DNA of 64,000 bases from Clostridiales bacterium Firm_11 (lineage in GTDB: Bacteria; Bacillota; Clostridia; Christensenellales; Aristaeellaceae): the NCBI GenBank assembly GCA_001604105.1, contig LVAQ01000013.1:1-64000 (forward strand). Direction: 5' to 3'. The notes beneath the pieces were generated by a model. The model was not told where the DNA came from. It searched no databases and saw only the letters and a program-made list of their open reading frames with translations. Positions 27,179 through 38,164 of the stretch are shown piece by piece. Numbering within the stretch: the first letter of the stretch is position 1; the number at the start of each line of letters is the position of its first letter. Both the position numbers and the translations under genes were made by a program.

Positions 27179-29149
27179 TCATTTGCGCACCAGGAACCCG
27201 CTTTTTTCCCACATGTTGACCCAATCACGCAGCCTGCTGAACAAATCTGCATTGCATTTGGTTTTACTCATCATGCCGATAAGCTGTGTCAATGCCTCTC
27301 GATTGGTGGTGCTTCCCAGCACCGTACGGATGGCGCGCAACCCTTCGATCTCCTGCTCACTCAGCAGCGTATCTTCTTTCTTCGTGCCGCTTCGATTCAT
27401 ATTGATCACCGGGAACATGGGTTCATTCATCTCCGGTGTATCCAGCCAAAGCTCCATGTTGGCTGTGCCTTTGAACTCTTCAAAGATGATATCATCCACG
27501 CGCGAACCAGTCTCCATCAGGATGGTTGCAATCACAGTCAAGCTGCCGCCATCGCGTGTATTGCGAGCAGCGCCAAAGAAGCGTTTGGGGCGTACCAGCG
27601 CGGCAGGCGTTACCGTATTGGTCATCGCGCGCCCACCCTGTGTAAGCGTCGCCTGATATGCTCTGGTAAGCTTGGTCAGGCTGTCCAGCAAAATCACCAC
27701 ATTACGCCCCTGCTCCACCAGCCTTTGGGCACGTTCCAGCATTGTTTCGCTGACGCGCGTCTGGCTATCCGGCGCCTCGTCAAAGGTGGTGGCGAATACT
27801 TCGGCATCTTCCCCCACTGCATCGCGAATCTCGGTAACCGCCTCGGGACGCTCATCAATGAGCAGCATCATTACATGCGCGGCTGCATCGTTTTGCTTAA
27901 TCGCACGGCTGAGCTCACGCAACACCACCGTCTTACCGCTTTCCGGCGGAGCGATGATCATCGCGCGTTGCCCAAACCCGATGGGCGCAATCAAATCCAC
28001 AATGCGCATTGGCCAGTTCTGGCTATTACGCTCGCTCTCCAACACGATTCGCTTATTTGGGTACACGGGCACAAGACTCTCAAAGGAGAGGCGTTCTACG
28101 CCTTCTTTGAGCTCCTCGCCGTTTACCCGCTCTACGATCATCAATGCGGCAAATTTATCCAAATCACGTTGCGCTCTGGCTTGCCCTTCGATGTAATCGC
28201 CCGTGCGCAGATCATATCGCCGGATTGCCGCTACCGAAACGTAAATGTCCTTTTTCCCCGGCAGCAGGGTTTCCGATCGCAAGAAACCATAACCATCTGG
28301 AAGTATTTCCAAAATCCCGCTGGCTGGTTTGCCTTCCAGCGCCTGTAAGGGGTCGGGGATTGGCTGGGTACGGTCATAGGGTTCTGCAAAAGCGGGATCT
28401 CGCACAGGTTTGTACAGTGAATCATTGTAATAAACTTCATTGTAGCGCGAAGGCGCATAGCTATGCTGTTGATAATTACCGGCACCATAATTGGGGCGTT
28501 GATAATCTGTGCGCGGCTGCTGATGGTAGTTGCTGCGATACTCCTGCCTGCCATACTCGCGCGTTGGTGCGGCGCGATACCCCAAGCGATAGCCATCCAG
28601 CGTCTGTTGTGGGTATTGCGGGCGCTGCTGCGGCGGCTGCTGCTCTGGATAGCGCGGTTCTTCTTCTGTACGTATGGGTGGCGTTTGTTGCGTCAGATTC
28701 ACTTGCGGGCCAAAGCGTGTTGGCGCGCTGGGTTGTTGCCATCCCTGTTTCAGCATAGGCTGCCTGAGCACAGGGGTCGGTCGTGACTGCATCGGCTGGC
28801 GAAACACCGGGCGGTAATCGCTTCGGGAAACCCCATCGTTCATGCCGCGCCCTTGCCAGGGACCCGCGCTGGGCGGCGCTACGCTGGTTACATCAGCCGC
28901 AAGCGGCGCAGTATCCAGCTTATCCGCATAGGTCTGACGGCTTTGATCCTCTTGTGGACGCTGCTCATTCATCGCAGGCTCGGTCTGTGACCCTTCCTTC
29001 ACATCCTCTGCCTGCTGCGTGTCAAGCGCATTCGCCAAGCGCTGTACGATCCCTTCCTTATCGATACCAGCGCTCAGTTTCACGCCATGCTCCCGAGCCA
29101 GCTTACGCAATTCGATTACCGTCATGGCATGCAATTCATTGGTAAACAA
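27179..29149 (-). CDS. rho: transcription termination factor Rho with prion-like linker
   Basis: 656 residues, much longer than the ~420 of E. coli Rho. Order: N-terminal SAP-like helical domain (about 5-45), a low-complexity linker (about 50-268) very rich in Gln, Pro, Arg and Tyr, the cold-shock RNA-binding domain (about 275-345), then the hexameric ATPase. The ATPase shows the P-loop APPESGKT (400-407) and LLIDERPEAVTEI. Start: TTG at 29149, seven bases after GGGAGG, gives LFTNELHAMTVIEL; a longer reading has no ribosome-binding site. Such linkers occur in clostridial Rho, and the C. botulinum one has been shown to form a prion; behaviour here is inferred. Confidence 0.95.
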   Translation of the reverse strand: MFTNELHAMTVIELRKLAREHGVKLSAGIDKEGIVQRLANALDTQQAEDVKEGSQTEPAMNEQRPQEDQSRQTYADKLDTAPLAADVTSVAPPSAGPWQGRGMNDGVSRSDYRPVFRQPMQSRPTPVLRQPMLKQGWQQPSAPTRFGPQVNLTQQTPPIRTEEEPRYPEQQPPQQRPQYPQQTLDGYRLGYRAAPTREYGRQEYRSNYHQQPRTDYQRPNYGAGNYQQHSYAPSRYNEVYYNDSLYKPVRDPAFAEPYDRTQPIPDPLQALEGKPASGILEILPDGYGFLRSETLLPGKKDIYVSVAAIRRYDLRTGDYIEGQARAQRDLDKFAALMIVERVNGEELKEGVERLSFESLVPVYPNKRIVLESERNSQNWPMRIVDLIAPIGFGQRAMIIAPPESGKTVVLRELSRAIKQNDAAAHVMMLLIDERPEAVTEIRDAVGEDAEVFATTFDEAPDSQTRVSETMLERAQRLVEQGRNVVILLDSLTKLTRAYQATLTQGGRAMTNTVTPAALVRPKRFFGAARNTRDGGSLTVIATILMETGSRVDDIIFEEFKGTANMELWLDTPEMNEPMFPVINMNRSGTKKEDTLLSEQEIEGLRAIRTVLGSTTNREALTQLIGMMSKTKCNADLFSRLRDWVNMWEKSGFLVRK

Positions 29150-29287
29150 TCTGATTCCTCCCTGCTTACTGTAGCGGTTGTGTATACCTTGATCATTCGG
29201 TTGTTGGTGTTGTATGATGCAGTATGATGATTGTACAGTTTGCCTGAACAGCCGGCTATTTCTTTGAGACACCTGGTTTACCTGTCA

Positions 29288-30307
29288 TTATTTCTCATCA
29301 TTGCGAGCGATAACCATATCGCGGTTGACTGCCTGTTCGACCCAATGGGCGAAATCGTGGAAAGGTGCAGATTCCAGCACAGTGAATCCATTGTTCTTGA
29401 GCGCGTCGACCAACCATGGTTTTGAGAGTGTGTACGTATTAAATGCCAGCGCAATCGCGCCACCTGGCTTTAATACGCGCTTGTAGGCGGGCAGTGCTTT
29501 TGTAAGAAGGGTTTCCAGTGAGCCTGACATGCCGCCAGCCTTTGGCGCATGTTGTACCCCGTAGGGCAGATCCCCTACGATCAAGTGGCAGCGTTCTTTG
29601 CCGATGGCCTCCTCCGCGTATATGGTATCGCCATGGATCAGCCGCAATGTTCTCGTATCCTTCTGCTTATATGCTTCTGATGTGTTGGCTACTTCAAAGC
29701 ATCTTTCAACAAGTGCTCTCCCCTGACGCAGGGTGATGGATTTTTCCTGACGGCGATGCTTGAGACGATGGTATTGCAGATACCGTTCAAAATACACATC
29801 CGCTTCATGTAATGCCTTTGCGTCCGTGTCCATGCCGATGCCGTTATCCCCTTCGCTGAGGGCACAAAACAATGTTGTGCCTCGTCCGCAAAGCGGATCA
29901 AAAACCGTCAGCGGATGCTGTACCAGCGCAAAAGCGGACGCGGCTTTTGCACAGTGCAGCATCATGGTGGTGAAATCGGCGTTGGTCTTACCTTTGTACT
30001 TGAGCACCTGCGCCAGATCAGCCTCCAAGTACGGTGTTTGCATGAGCGGCAATGGTTTAAGCCAGTCTCCATCACGCAGCCCTGCAAAACTGATTGCCGA
30101 GTGTCTGGACAAGTATGACCATGCCTGATCGTCCATCACTTCGGTTTCCATTATGAGAAATGAATTGCCCGCAAGCGTATCCCAGTACAGTTTCGCCGTA
30201 TGACCTAAAGCTTCCAACATGCACTCACATTCGCGCAATGCTAGTAATTGCATGGATTGCGCGTAACGGACGTTGGCGTGTGATTTCACAAGCAGAGCAA
30301 ACTGCAC
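29288..30307 (-). CDS. TRM11-like SAM-dependent methyltransferase
   Basis: About 339 residues. The C-terminal half is a Rossmann methyltransferase: motif I-like FDPLCGRGTT (the form used by N-methylases of the Trm11/DNA-methylase group) and motif IV DLPYG in place of (N/D)PPY. Such enzymes modify exocyclic amines, usually guanosine-N2 in tRNA; the target here is inferred. The N-terminal half lacks an evident THUMP domain signature. Start uncertain: a GTG at 30307 follows TGAGGAG at short spacing, while an in-frame TTG at 30325 has no purine tract. It is 138 bases downstream of rho, same strand. Confidence 0.7.
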   Translation of the reverse strand: MQFALLVKSHANVRYAQSMQLLALRECECMLEALGHTAKLYWDTLAGNSFLIMETEVMDDQAWSYLSRHSAISFAGLRDGDWLKPLPLMQTPYLEADLAQVLKYKGKTNADFTTMMLHCAKAASAFALVQHPLTVFDPLCGRGTTLFCALSEGDNGIGMDTDAKALHEADVYFERYLQYHRLKHRRQEKSITLRQGRALVERCFEVANTSEAYKQKDTRTLRLIHGDTIYAEEAIGKERCHLIVGDLPYGVQHAPKAGGMSGSLETLLTKALPAYKRVLKPGGAIALAFNTYTLSKPWLVDALKNNGFTVLESAPFHDFAHWVEQAVNRDMVIARNDEK

Positions 30308-30867
30308 AAGACTCCTCACTTCCAAGGGGAATACATGAATTGATCATTTCTCACCTTAATTGAATTATATCATAGGGGTGATCAATAATCAATCATGAAA
30401 CATACCAATTGACCATTTTTTCGACTAAATTTCCTGCATTTTTCTAAATAAAGTATCAAATGATACTCTTGATTCCTTATGATAGAAGCATTTGCGACGT
30501 TTAGTGATACATGTAACAAATGTATGGTTGGTTCCGAAACATTTACAGGTTGCTTCCCATGATACTATCAATGATTGCATGGATGGTGGATTTTTTCCGA
30601 CACAGATTTAACGCAGCGGAATATTTTCAACGTTTTATCGTGTACCATGGAATATTGATCGGGTTGGTTTCATGCCCTCCAAGATGGTAATAAATCCCGA
30701 TGCAAGACCCTCGACAACCCGTCAGATGTATCTCCCGATCGCCAAGGTGGTATAAAATCGTCTTAGCTCGAAAAGGCGCAGGCGCTTGGATTCATTCGCT
30801 GCCACGATGGCTTTCCTCGACGCATATCCATGATTATCTTCTCTGCGCAGAACCACGTATGCCATAG
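30308..30867. other. 560-base AT-rich region without a gene
   Basis: It lies between the TRM11-like gene and the rpsU terminator. It contains an inverted repeat AGTATCA-AA-TGATACT at 30452-30467 and a looser ATACAT...ATGTAT pair near 30506-30525. Several TGATCA or TGATTG words occur in 30340-30400, just upstream of the methyltransferase gene. Its promoter (minus strand) is presumably here. No open frame carries a plausible ribosome-binding site. Confidence 0.4.
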
Positions 30868-30895
30868 AAAACCCCCTCCGGAATTCCGGAGGGGG
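30868..30895 (-). terminator. intrinsic terminator of rpsU
   Basis: A perfect 24-base palindrome at 30872-30895 (CCCCCTCCGGAA and its complement) followed on the minus strand by TTTT. It begins eight bases past the rpsU stop codon. Confidence 0.85.
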
Positions 30896-30902
30896 AGTGA
30901 CA

Positions 30903-31076
30903 TCACCACTTGCGCTTGCGAGCGGCTTCTGCTTTCTTCTTGCGTTTCACGCTGGGCTTTTCATAATGCTCGCGCTTGCGAGCCTCTGCCAAAACACCTG
31001 TGCGAGCACATTGACGTTTGAACCGCTTCAGAGCGCTTTCCAGGGATTCGTTTTCGCGGATGCGTACCTCGGACAC
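30903..31076 (-). CDS. rpsU: 30S ribosomal protein S21
   Basis: 57 residues, extremely basic C-terminus ([14 protein letters not shown]). Matches bS21, which sits near the mRNA-anti-SD duplex on the 30S platform. Start: GTG at 31076 with GGAGGG six bases upstream gives [19 protein letters not shown], the family N-terminus; the open frame continues upstream but without signals. It is the last member of the dnaJ-prmA-rsmE-mtaB-HIT-rpsU series and has a strong terminator. Confidence 0.95.
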   Translation of the reverse strand: MSEVRIRENESLESALKRFKRQCARTGVLAEARKREHYEKPSVKRKKKAEAARKRKW

Positions 31077-31237
31077 TATTATCCCTCCCCTCGCTCGTTT
31101 CGCCGCTGACCTCACACCTTGCAGGGGGTAGAGTAGAGGGCATACAACGACCATACGCATATTATATCGCGAACCTGCGTACGCGTCAACTAGCAAATTC
31201 GTGATTAGCCAAATATGTAAGTTGAATTTGCAAGTCG

Positions 31238-31582
31238 CTAGGCCATCTGTGCCGAGAGCTTCTCTCCGCCCAGCACATGAAAGTGCAAATGCGCAACGCT
31301 TTGGCATGCGTCACTACCGCAGTTGGTCACAACGCGGTAGCCGCTTTCCGCAATACCGAGCATCTCCGCCACCTTTGCGGCAGTACGCAAACAGGCAGCA
31401 AGTTCCTGTTCCGGCAGTGCGGCATGATCCGCCAAACCGGTTACGTGCCGCTTGCATACCACCAACGCATGATGTTTCGCCTGCGGGTTGATATCGCGGA
31501 ATGCATAGGTAGTCTCATCCTCATAGATTTTTTGGGAAGGAATCTCTCCTTTGATAATCTTGCAGAAAATGCAGTACTCCAT
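31238..31582 (-). CDS. HIT family nucleotide hydrolase (HinT-like)
   Basis: 114 residues. Histidine-triad protein with HLHFHVLGG near the C-terminus, the catalytic HxHxHxx. The [20 protein letters not shown]-terminus is that of the HinT/PKCI branch, which hydrolyses purine nucleoside phosphoramidates. A CIFC pair at the start could bind zinc. GGAGG precedes the ATG. Position between mtaB and rpsU is conserved in Firmicutes. Confidence 0.93.
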   Translation of the reverse strand: MEYCIFCKIIKGEIPSQKIYEDETTYAFRDINPQAKHHALVVCKRHVTGLADHAALPEQELAACLRTAAKVAEMLGIAESGYRVVTNCGSDACQSVAHLHFHVLGGEKLSAQMA

Positions 31583-31603
31583 ATCGCCAGCCTCCTCGTT
31601 GTG

Positions 31604-32911
31604 CTATCCTTTTTGCTGATAAGGTTCCACAATATCCCCTGACATTCCTTCTTTATCAATCGCCGTCAACCGAACGGGCACGATCTTCTCGGCGGTACTG
31701 CCGCGGCAGATGACCTGGACATACTGCGGCGTATACCCCCTCCATTCATGCTCCGCGAGGCATTCTTCCACAAGCACAGGTTGAACAGTGCCTAAAAGCC
31801 GCTGATAGTATAGCGCTGCCAACGATTCACCCACCTGGATAAGCGCATGTACTCGGGTTTCCTTTACACTTTGCGATATCTGCCCATCCATCTCCGCCGC
31901 GGGCGTCCCCTCGCGCGGGCTAAAAGGAAAAACATGCAGACGCATAAAGCCGATTTCCGCGCAGAAAGCCATGGTTTGGGCAAATTCTACCTCTGTCTCG
32001 CCTGGGAATCCAACGATCACATCGGTCGTGAATGCCGCGAGCGGCCATGCCGCACTGATGCGTTCTGCTGCTTCGCGGAACTGTGTGGTGTTGTAGCGGC
32101 GCTTCATGCGAGCAAGCACCGTATCGCTCCCGCTTTGCAAGGCAAGGTGAAACTGCGGGCATAGCTTGGGTAAATCCTTCAGCGCGTTCACAAACGGCTG
32201 CGTTATCGCAGCTGGTTCCAGTGACCCTAAACGGATACGCATGACCCCTTCCACCGCATGTACCGCTTGGATGGCGTCTGCCAGCGTCACATTCCCCAGA
32301 TCTTTTCCATAGCTGGTCAGGTGGATTCCTGTGAGCACCAGCTCTGTAAACCCCGCATCCGCAAGCGCCTGTGCTTCGGCACGCACTTGCGCAACCGGTT
32401 TGGAGCGGACGCTGCCTCGTACGGAAGGTATGATGCAATAAGTGCAGCGGCAATCGCATCCTTCCTGAATTTTCATGACGGCGCGGGTATGCCCTGCATG
32501 TGCATGGATGGTTAAGGGTTCAAATGGGACGCTGCTCAGGCTATCCACTGCAACCAGCTGTGTTTGCTGTTCGATCGCCTGTTCCAACAACGCCACAACT
32601 TTTCCGCGGTACTGTGTGCCGATGATCAGCCGCGCGCCTGTTTCCCGCAGCTTATCCCCTACACGTTGGGCAAGGCACCCGGCAAGCACCAGCTCCCCGT
32701 TTGGGTTCTGGCGCTTAAAGCGGCGTGCGGCCTGCATGCTTTTTTGATCCCCTGTACCCGTGACTGTGCAAGTGTTAACCACATATACATCCGCTGGCGC
32801 TTGATGTGGCGCAAGCGAATAACCGCTGACCAGAAAGGCTTCCAGCATGGCTTCGCTGTCATACTGATTCACCTTGCACCCAAGCGTGTAAAACCTGACC
32901 GTTTTTGGCAT
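31604..32911 (-). CDS. mtaB: tRNA (t6A37-C2)-methylthiotransferase MtaB
   Basis: 435 residues. Radical-SAM enzyme adding a methylthio group to t6A37 of ANN-decoding tRNAs. The N-terminal UPF0004 domain has conserved cysteines (GCKVNQYDSE, NTCTVT, AGCLAQ). The radical-SAM motif is CDCRCTYC, and a TRAM-like C-terminal region follows. The start ATG is four bases from the rsmE stop, in a GGGGGAGA context. MtaB (YqeV) is distinguished from MiaB by overall pattern and by the neighbouring genes. Confidence 0.93.
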   Translation of the reverse strand: MPKTVRFYTLGCKVNQYDSEAMLEAFLVSGYSLAPHQAPADVYVVNTCTVTGTGDQKSMQAARRFKRQNPNGELVLAGCLAQRVGDKLRETGARLIIGTQYRGKVVALLEQAIEQQTQLVAVDSLSSVPFEPLTIHAHAGHTRAVMKIQEGCDCRCTYCIIPSVRGSVRSKPVAQVRAEAQALADAGFTELVLTGIHLTSYGKDLGNVTLADAIQAVHAVEGVMRIRLGSLEPAAITQPFVNALKDLPKLCPQFHLALQSGSDTVLARMKRRYNTTQFREAAERISAAWPLAAFTTDVIVGFPGETEVEFAQTMAFCAEIGFMRLHVFPFSPREGTPAAEMDGQISQSVKETRVHALIQVGESLAALYYQRLLGTVQPVLVEECLAEHEWRGYTPQYVQVICRGSTAEKIVPVRLTAIDKEGMSGDIVEPYQQKG

Positions 32912-32914
32912 CTG

Positions 32915-33667
32915 CTACATCTCCCCCAGTGCGGCCATCATGACCGCAAGCGCACAAAGCCCGGCTGTTTCGGTACGCAGGATGCGCTTTCCCAGCGTTA
33001 CGCATTGTGCGCCAACTGCATTAAGCAACGCGATTTCATTATCCGAAATCCCGCCTTCCGGGCCGATCACCAGCGCGATGCGCTTCACCCAAGGCTTGTT
33101 AGCCAGCAGTGCTGCCAGGCCTTGGGAAAGCAGTTGTTTATCTTCTTGCTCCCAAGCCACAAAAACCGCGTCATATGTAGTAGTCGTGAGCGTTTTCATG
33201 ATCCCATCGAAACGGCAAGCTTCATGCACCGCAAGCACACGGGCGCGGCCGCTTTGCTTCGCCGCTTCTGCGGCGATACGCTGCAAGCGTTCCTGTTTCT
33301 TTGCTTCCTTGCCATCCAGCCGTGCCACCGAGCGTTCCATTTCGACTGGGAACACATCCCAAGCGCCGATTTCTGTCGCCTTCTGGATGATCATCTCCAG
33401 TTTATCTTGCTTTGGCAGACCCTGTATGAGTGTGATGTGTACCGGGCATTCAGGCGAAGGCAGTTGTTCCAGCACGATAACCTGTGAAGCCGTAGCATCC
33501 ACAACCACAAGCTTGCCGTAATACAAACACTCCGCAGCGATTAACTGTACTTCTTGCCCTTCCTTCATACGCAGCACACGCGCCACATGCACGCTCTCTT
33601 CTGCGGAAAGCACGTAAGACTGCCCGATAATCAGAGGTTCTTCGCTGGCAAGCCAACACCTATGCAT
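32915..33667 (-). CDS. rsmE: 16S rRNA (uracil1498-N3)-methyltransferase RsmE
   Basis: 250 residues. SPOUT-class methylase with an N-terminal PUA-like domain. C-terminal knot motifs are visible: IGPEGGISDNE and LGKRILRTETA, the SAM-binding trefoil knot. It methylates U1498 of 16S rRNA. The start overlaps the prmA stop by eight bases, indicating coupling. Confidence 0.94.
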   Translation of the reverse strand: MHRCWLASEEPLIIGQSYVLSAEESVHVARVLRMKEGQEVQLIAAECLYYGKLVVVDATASQVIVLEQLPSPECPVHITLIQGLPKQDKLEMIIQKATEIGAWDVFPVEMERSVARLDGKEAKKQERLQRIAAEAAKQSGRARVLAVHEACRFDGIMKTLTTTTYDAVFVAWEQEDKQLLSQGLAALLANKPWVKRIALVIGPEGGISDNEIALLNAVGAQCVTLGKRILRTETAGLCALAVMMAALGEM

Positions 33668-34613
33668 ACGTCGCCTCGCTTTTCAGGCAAAGGGCTACCC
33701 ATTCGCCCTTGGTCAGCCGTTCGATGCGTTGATATCCTGCCGATTTAGCAGCCGCCATCACATCCGCCTCCCGTTCACGGATGATACCCGAGCAGATGAA
33801 CAGCCCGCCTACCCTCAGGTGCCGTGTCAACGGTTTTGCCAGCATGCAGATTGCATCCGCGACAATGTTTGCCACCGCCAACCCGCATGGGAGTGTTTCC
33901 CCGTCAACCAAATCGCCCAGCACAGCACGCGCGGTTTGCGCCACACCGTTGTTTTGAATGTTCTGTTGCGCAACGCGCACCGCATCAGGGTCAATATCAA
34001 CGGCCAGCACCTGCGCTGCGCCAAGCTTGGCCGCTGCAATCGCCAGTATGCCGCTGCCCGTGCCCACATCCATCACGTTTTCCCCCGCTTGCAAATGCTT
34101 CTGTAGTAATTCCATACACATAAAAGTAGTTTCGTGTGTGCCGGTCCCAAAAGCCATACCCGGGTCCAGCTCCACGATTACATCCCCCTCACTGGGTTCA
34201 AATGGTTCCCAGGAGGGTTTAACAATCAGCCGTTGCCCAATCCGAAAGGGTTTATAATACTGCTTCCAGACTTCCGCCCAGTCTTCATCCGCCACAGCGC
34301 TATGCTCCATTGTAAGCGCACCATACGCCTCGCCATTTTCCTGTTTTAAAACGGTTAACGCGCTGCGCAGTGCGGCCAGCACATCGTGCGTATGCTCATT
34401 CTGCTGGAACCAACCCTTCACAAGCACATCTTCCGGCATGGCAGCCAGCAACGCGGGATCGTACAATTCCCAGTATACGCCTGGCTTAGCAGGATCAGGC
34501 ACATCCGCTCGATCAATGATTTCCGTGCCCGTAGCTCCATGATCTACCATCAATTCACTGATCCAATCACTGCCAAGGGTATTGGTATGAATTACAGCCT
34601 CGCACCACTGCAT
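33660..34613 (-). CDS. prmA: ribosomal protein L11 methyltransferase
   Basis: 317 residues. It trimethylates ribosomal protein uL11. N-terminal substrate-binding domain, then the methylase with motif I VMDVGTGSGILAIAAAKLGA and the post-I acidic VDIDPDAV; NIVADAI is near motif IV. GAGGAGG lies seven bases before the ATG. Part of the dnaJ-prmA-rsmE cluster, although 341 bases separate it from dnaJ. Confidence 0.95.
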   Translation of the reverse strand: MQWCEAVIHTNTLGSDWISELMVDHGATGTEIIDRADVPDPAKPGVYWELYDPALLAAMPEDVLVKGWFQQNEHTHDVLAALRSALTVLKQENGEAYGALTMEHSAVADEDWAEVWKQYYKPFRIGQRLIVKPSWEPFEPSEGDVIVELDPGMAFGTGTHETTFMCMELLQKHLQAGENVMDVGTGSGILAIAAAKLGAAQVLAVDIDPDAVRVAQQNIQNNGVAQTARAVLGDLVDGETLPCGLAVANIVADAICMLAKPLTRHLRVGGLFICSGIIREREADVMAAAKSAGYQRIERLTKGEWVALCLKSEATYA

Positions 34614-34954
34614 CAGGCAACCTCCTCAAACATCCAAACAACTATGCTTCTCTGCGTTTTCCCGGCTTGACCGCAGCAGGATCGTACATGCGCCGTCCTG
34701 CGATCTATTGGTATCTCATGAAAGATGACAACGCCAAACGCTTTGCGTCCCCGTGCTGGTGATTGTGCCATGAGTATAGCCAACCATTCTATACAGCACC
34801 TGCCAAACAGCTTATGAGAGGGTGTGCCCCGGTTGGCAACGCCCTCTCACAAATGCCGGATAAGCCTCCGGCGTTGCTTTTCGATTGTAGCATATCACGA
34901 CAAGGCCGCTTGCGCAAGGGTTTGCAATGGTCGCCTGCCGCGCCAGCGCTCGCG
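34614..34954. other. gap between dnaJ and prmA with two hairpins
   Basis: 341 bases, no gene. Two stems lie just past dnaJ: GCCGGA/TCCGGC around 34855-34872 and GAGAGGG (34816-34822) with CCCTCTC (34842-34848). Neither is followed by a good T-tract on the minus strand, so they may be 3'-end stabilisers or weak terminators. A separate promoter for prmA is plausible but not clear. Confidence 0.4.
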
Positions 34955-36064
34955 TCAGTTACCCACACCGCGCGCTTTGTCCATGAACGCTTTCTTCGCT
35001 TCATATTCACGACCGCTCAGGCTCTCTTCCAGCTCGCGAAGTAATTTCTTCTGGTGCTCCGTAAGCTTTTTGGGGACTTCCACCCGTACCTTGAGAATCA
35101 AATCCCCCACGGCGCCTCCTCGCAAGCTTGGCAATCCCTGCCCTTTCAGGCGGAACTCCGTTCCGCTCTGCGTGCCTTCCGGAATACGCTGTTTTGCCTT
35201 CTGCTTGAGTGTGGGTACCTCCAACTCCGCGCCCAGCGTAGCCTGCGAAAGCGTGATGGGCATCTCCAAAAGCAAATGCATGCCATCTCGCCGGAACAGC
35301 TTGTGCGGCCTGACCGTTACACGAATATAAAGATCCCCGTTCGGTCCTCCTCGGGTTCCCGGTTCACCTTGTCCGCCCATCAAAATGGTTTGCCCATTAT
35401 CGATACCAGCGGGTATCTTAACGGTTGCGGTACGCTTCTTGCGCACTTTGCCGACGCCTCCGCACGCAGTGCATTTTTCCTGCACTACTTTCCCTTCGCC
35501 ACGGCAGGTTGGGCACGTGCTGACTGTGACCATGAATCCCCCGCCGCGTCTCACTTGGCCGGAGCCTTTACAGGTTGGGCAGGTTTGCGGCTGTGTGCCA
35601 GGCTTAGCGCCCGAGCCATGGCACGCTTCGCAGTGCTCGTGACGGATGAACTCAAATGTCTTTTGCACGCCAAAGGCTGCTTCCTCAAAGGTAATGGCGA
35701 TGTCATGCCGCAAGTCTTCCCCCTGCATAGGCCCCTGCCTGCGGCTGGAACCCATGCCGCCGCCAAAAAACGTATCAAAGATACTTCCAAAGTCGCCAAA
35801 ACCACCAAAATCGCCTGCGCCACCGCCAAAGCCCTGCATTGTGGGGCCGTCAAAGCCAAATTGGTCATACTTGGCGCGCTTTTCAGCATCGCTGAGGATT
35901 TCATTGGCTTCATTAAGCTCTTTGAAACGTTCTTCGGCCGTTTTGTCATGCTGGTGCAAATCCGGATGGCATTCCTTTGCCTTCTTCCGGTATGCTGCTT
36001 TAATTTCGGCGTCGGATGCCGTTTTCGGCACACCGAGCACCTCGTAATAATCGCGTTTTGCCAA
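34955..36064 (-). CDS. dnaJ: chaperone protein DnaJ
   Basis: 369 residues. Hsp40 co-chaperone of DnaK. J domain with the HPD triad (KECHPDLH), Gly/Phe-rich linker (GFGGGAGDFGGFGDFG), and four CxxCxGxG zinc repeats (CEACHGSG, CPTCKGSG, CPTCRGEG, CTACGGVG). The C-terminal substrate domains follow. The start codon is TTG at 36064; MAKRDYYEVLG is the family N-terminus. An AGGTGAG precedes it at short spacing. Downstream of dnaK with a 157-base gap. Confidence 0.96.
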   Translation of the reverse strand: MAKRDYYEVLGVPKTASDAEIKAAYRKKAKECHPDLHQHDKTAEERFKELNEANEILSDAEKRAKYDQFGFDGPTMQGFGGGAGDFGGFGDFGSIFDTFFGGGMGSSRRQGPMQGEDLRHDIAITFEEAAFGVQKTFEFIRHEHCEACHGSGAKPGTQPQTCPTCKGSGQVRRGGGFMVTVSTCPTCRGEGKVVQEKCTACGGVGKVRKKRTATVKIPAGIDNGQTILMGGQGEPGTRGGPNGDLYIRVTVRPHKLFRRDGMHLLLEMPITLSQATLGAELEVPTLKQKAKQRIPEGTQSGTEFRLKGQGLPSLRGGAVGDLILKVRVEVPKKLTEHQKKLLRELEESLSGREYEAKKAFMDKARGVGN

Positions 36065-36221
36065 ATGCTCACCTACTTTTTTGCGGCGCTTGCTACGCCC
36101 CGACTGCGTTTACCGCGCAAGGATGTCCATACCCATGCAAGGCATGACTTGCGAAATGCCCCGGCACGGCGCGAAGCTTTCTCCGCGCCCCGCCGAGGCG
36201 ACCATGGAAGGGCGCCTGCCC

Positions 36222-38102
<1,881 letters not shown>

Positions 38103-38164
38103 TCATATTCTGGTTATATCCATGGAAAGGGCATAAAGCCCTTGCCGTCAAAGGGAAAGCGCGG

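Noticed and set aside
32564..33487. 307-codon frame opposite mtaB/rsmE
   Set aside because: Crosses the boundary of two well-supported genes on the other strand; no motif.
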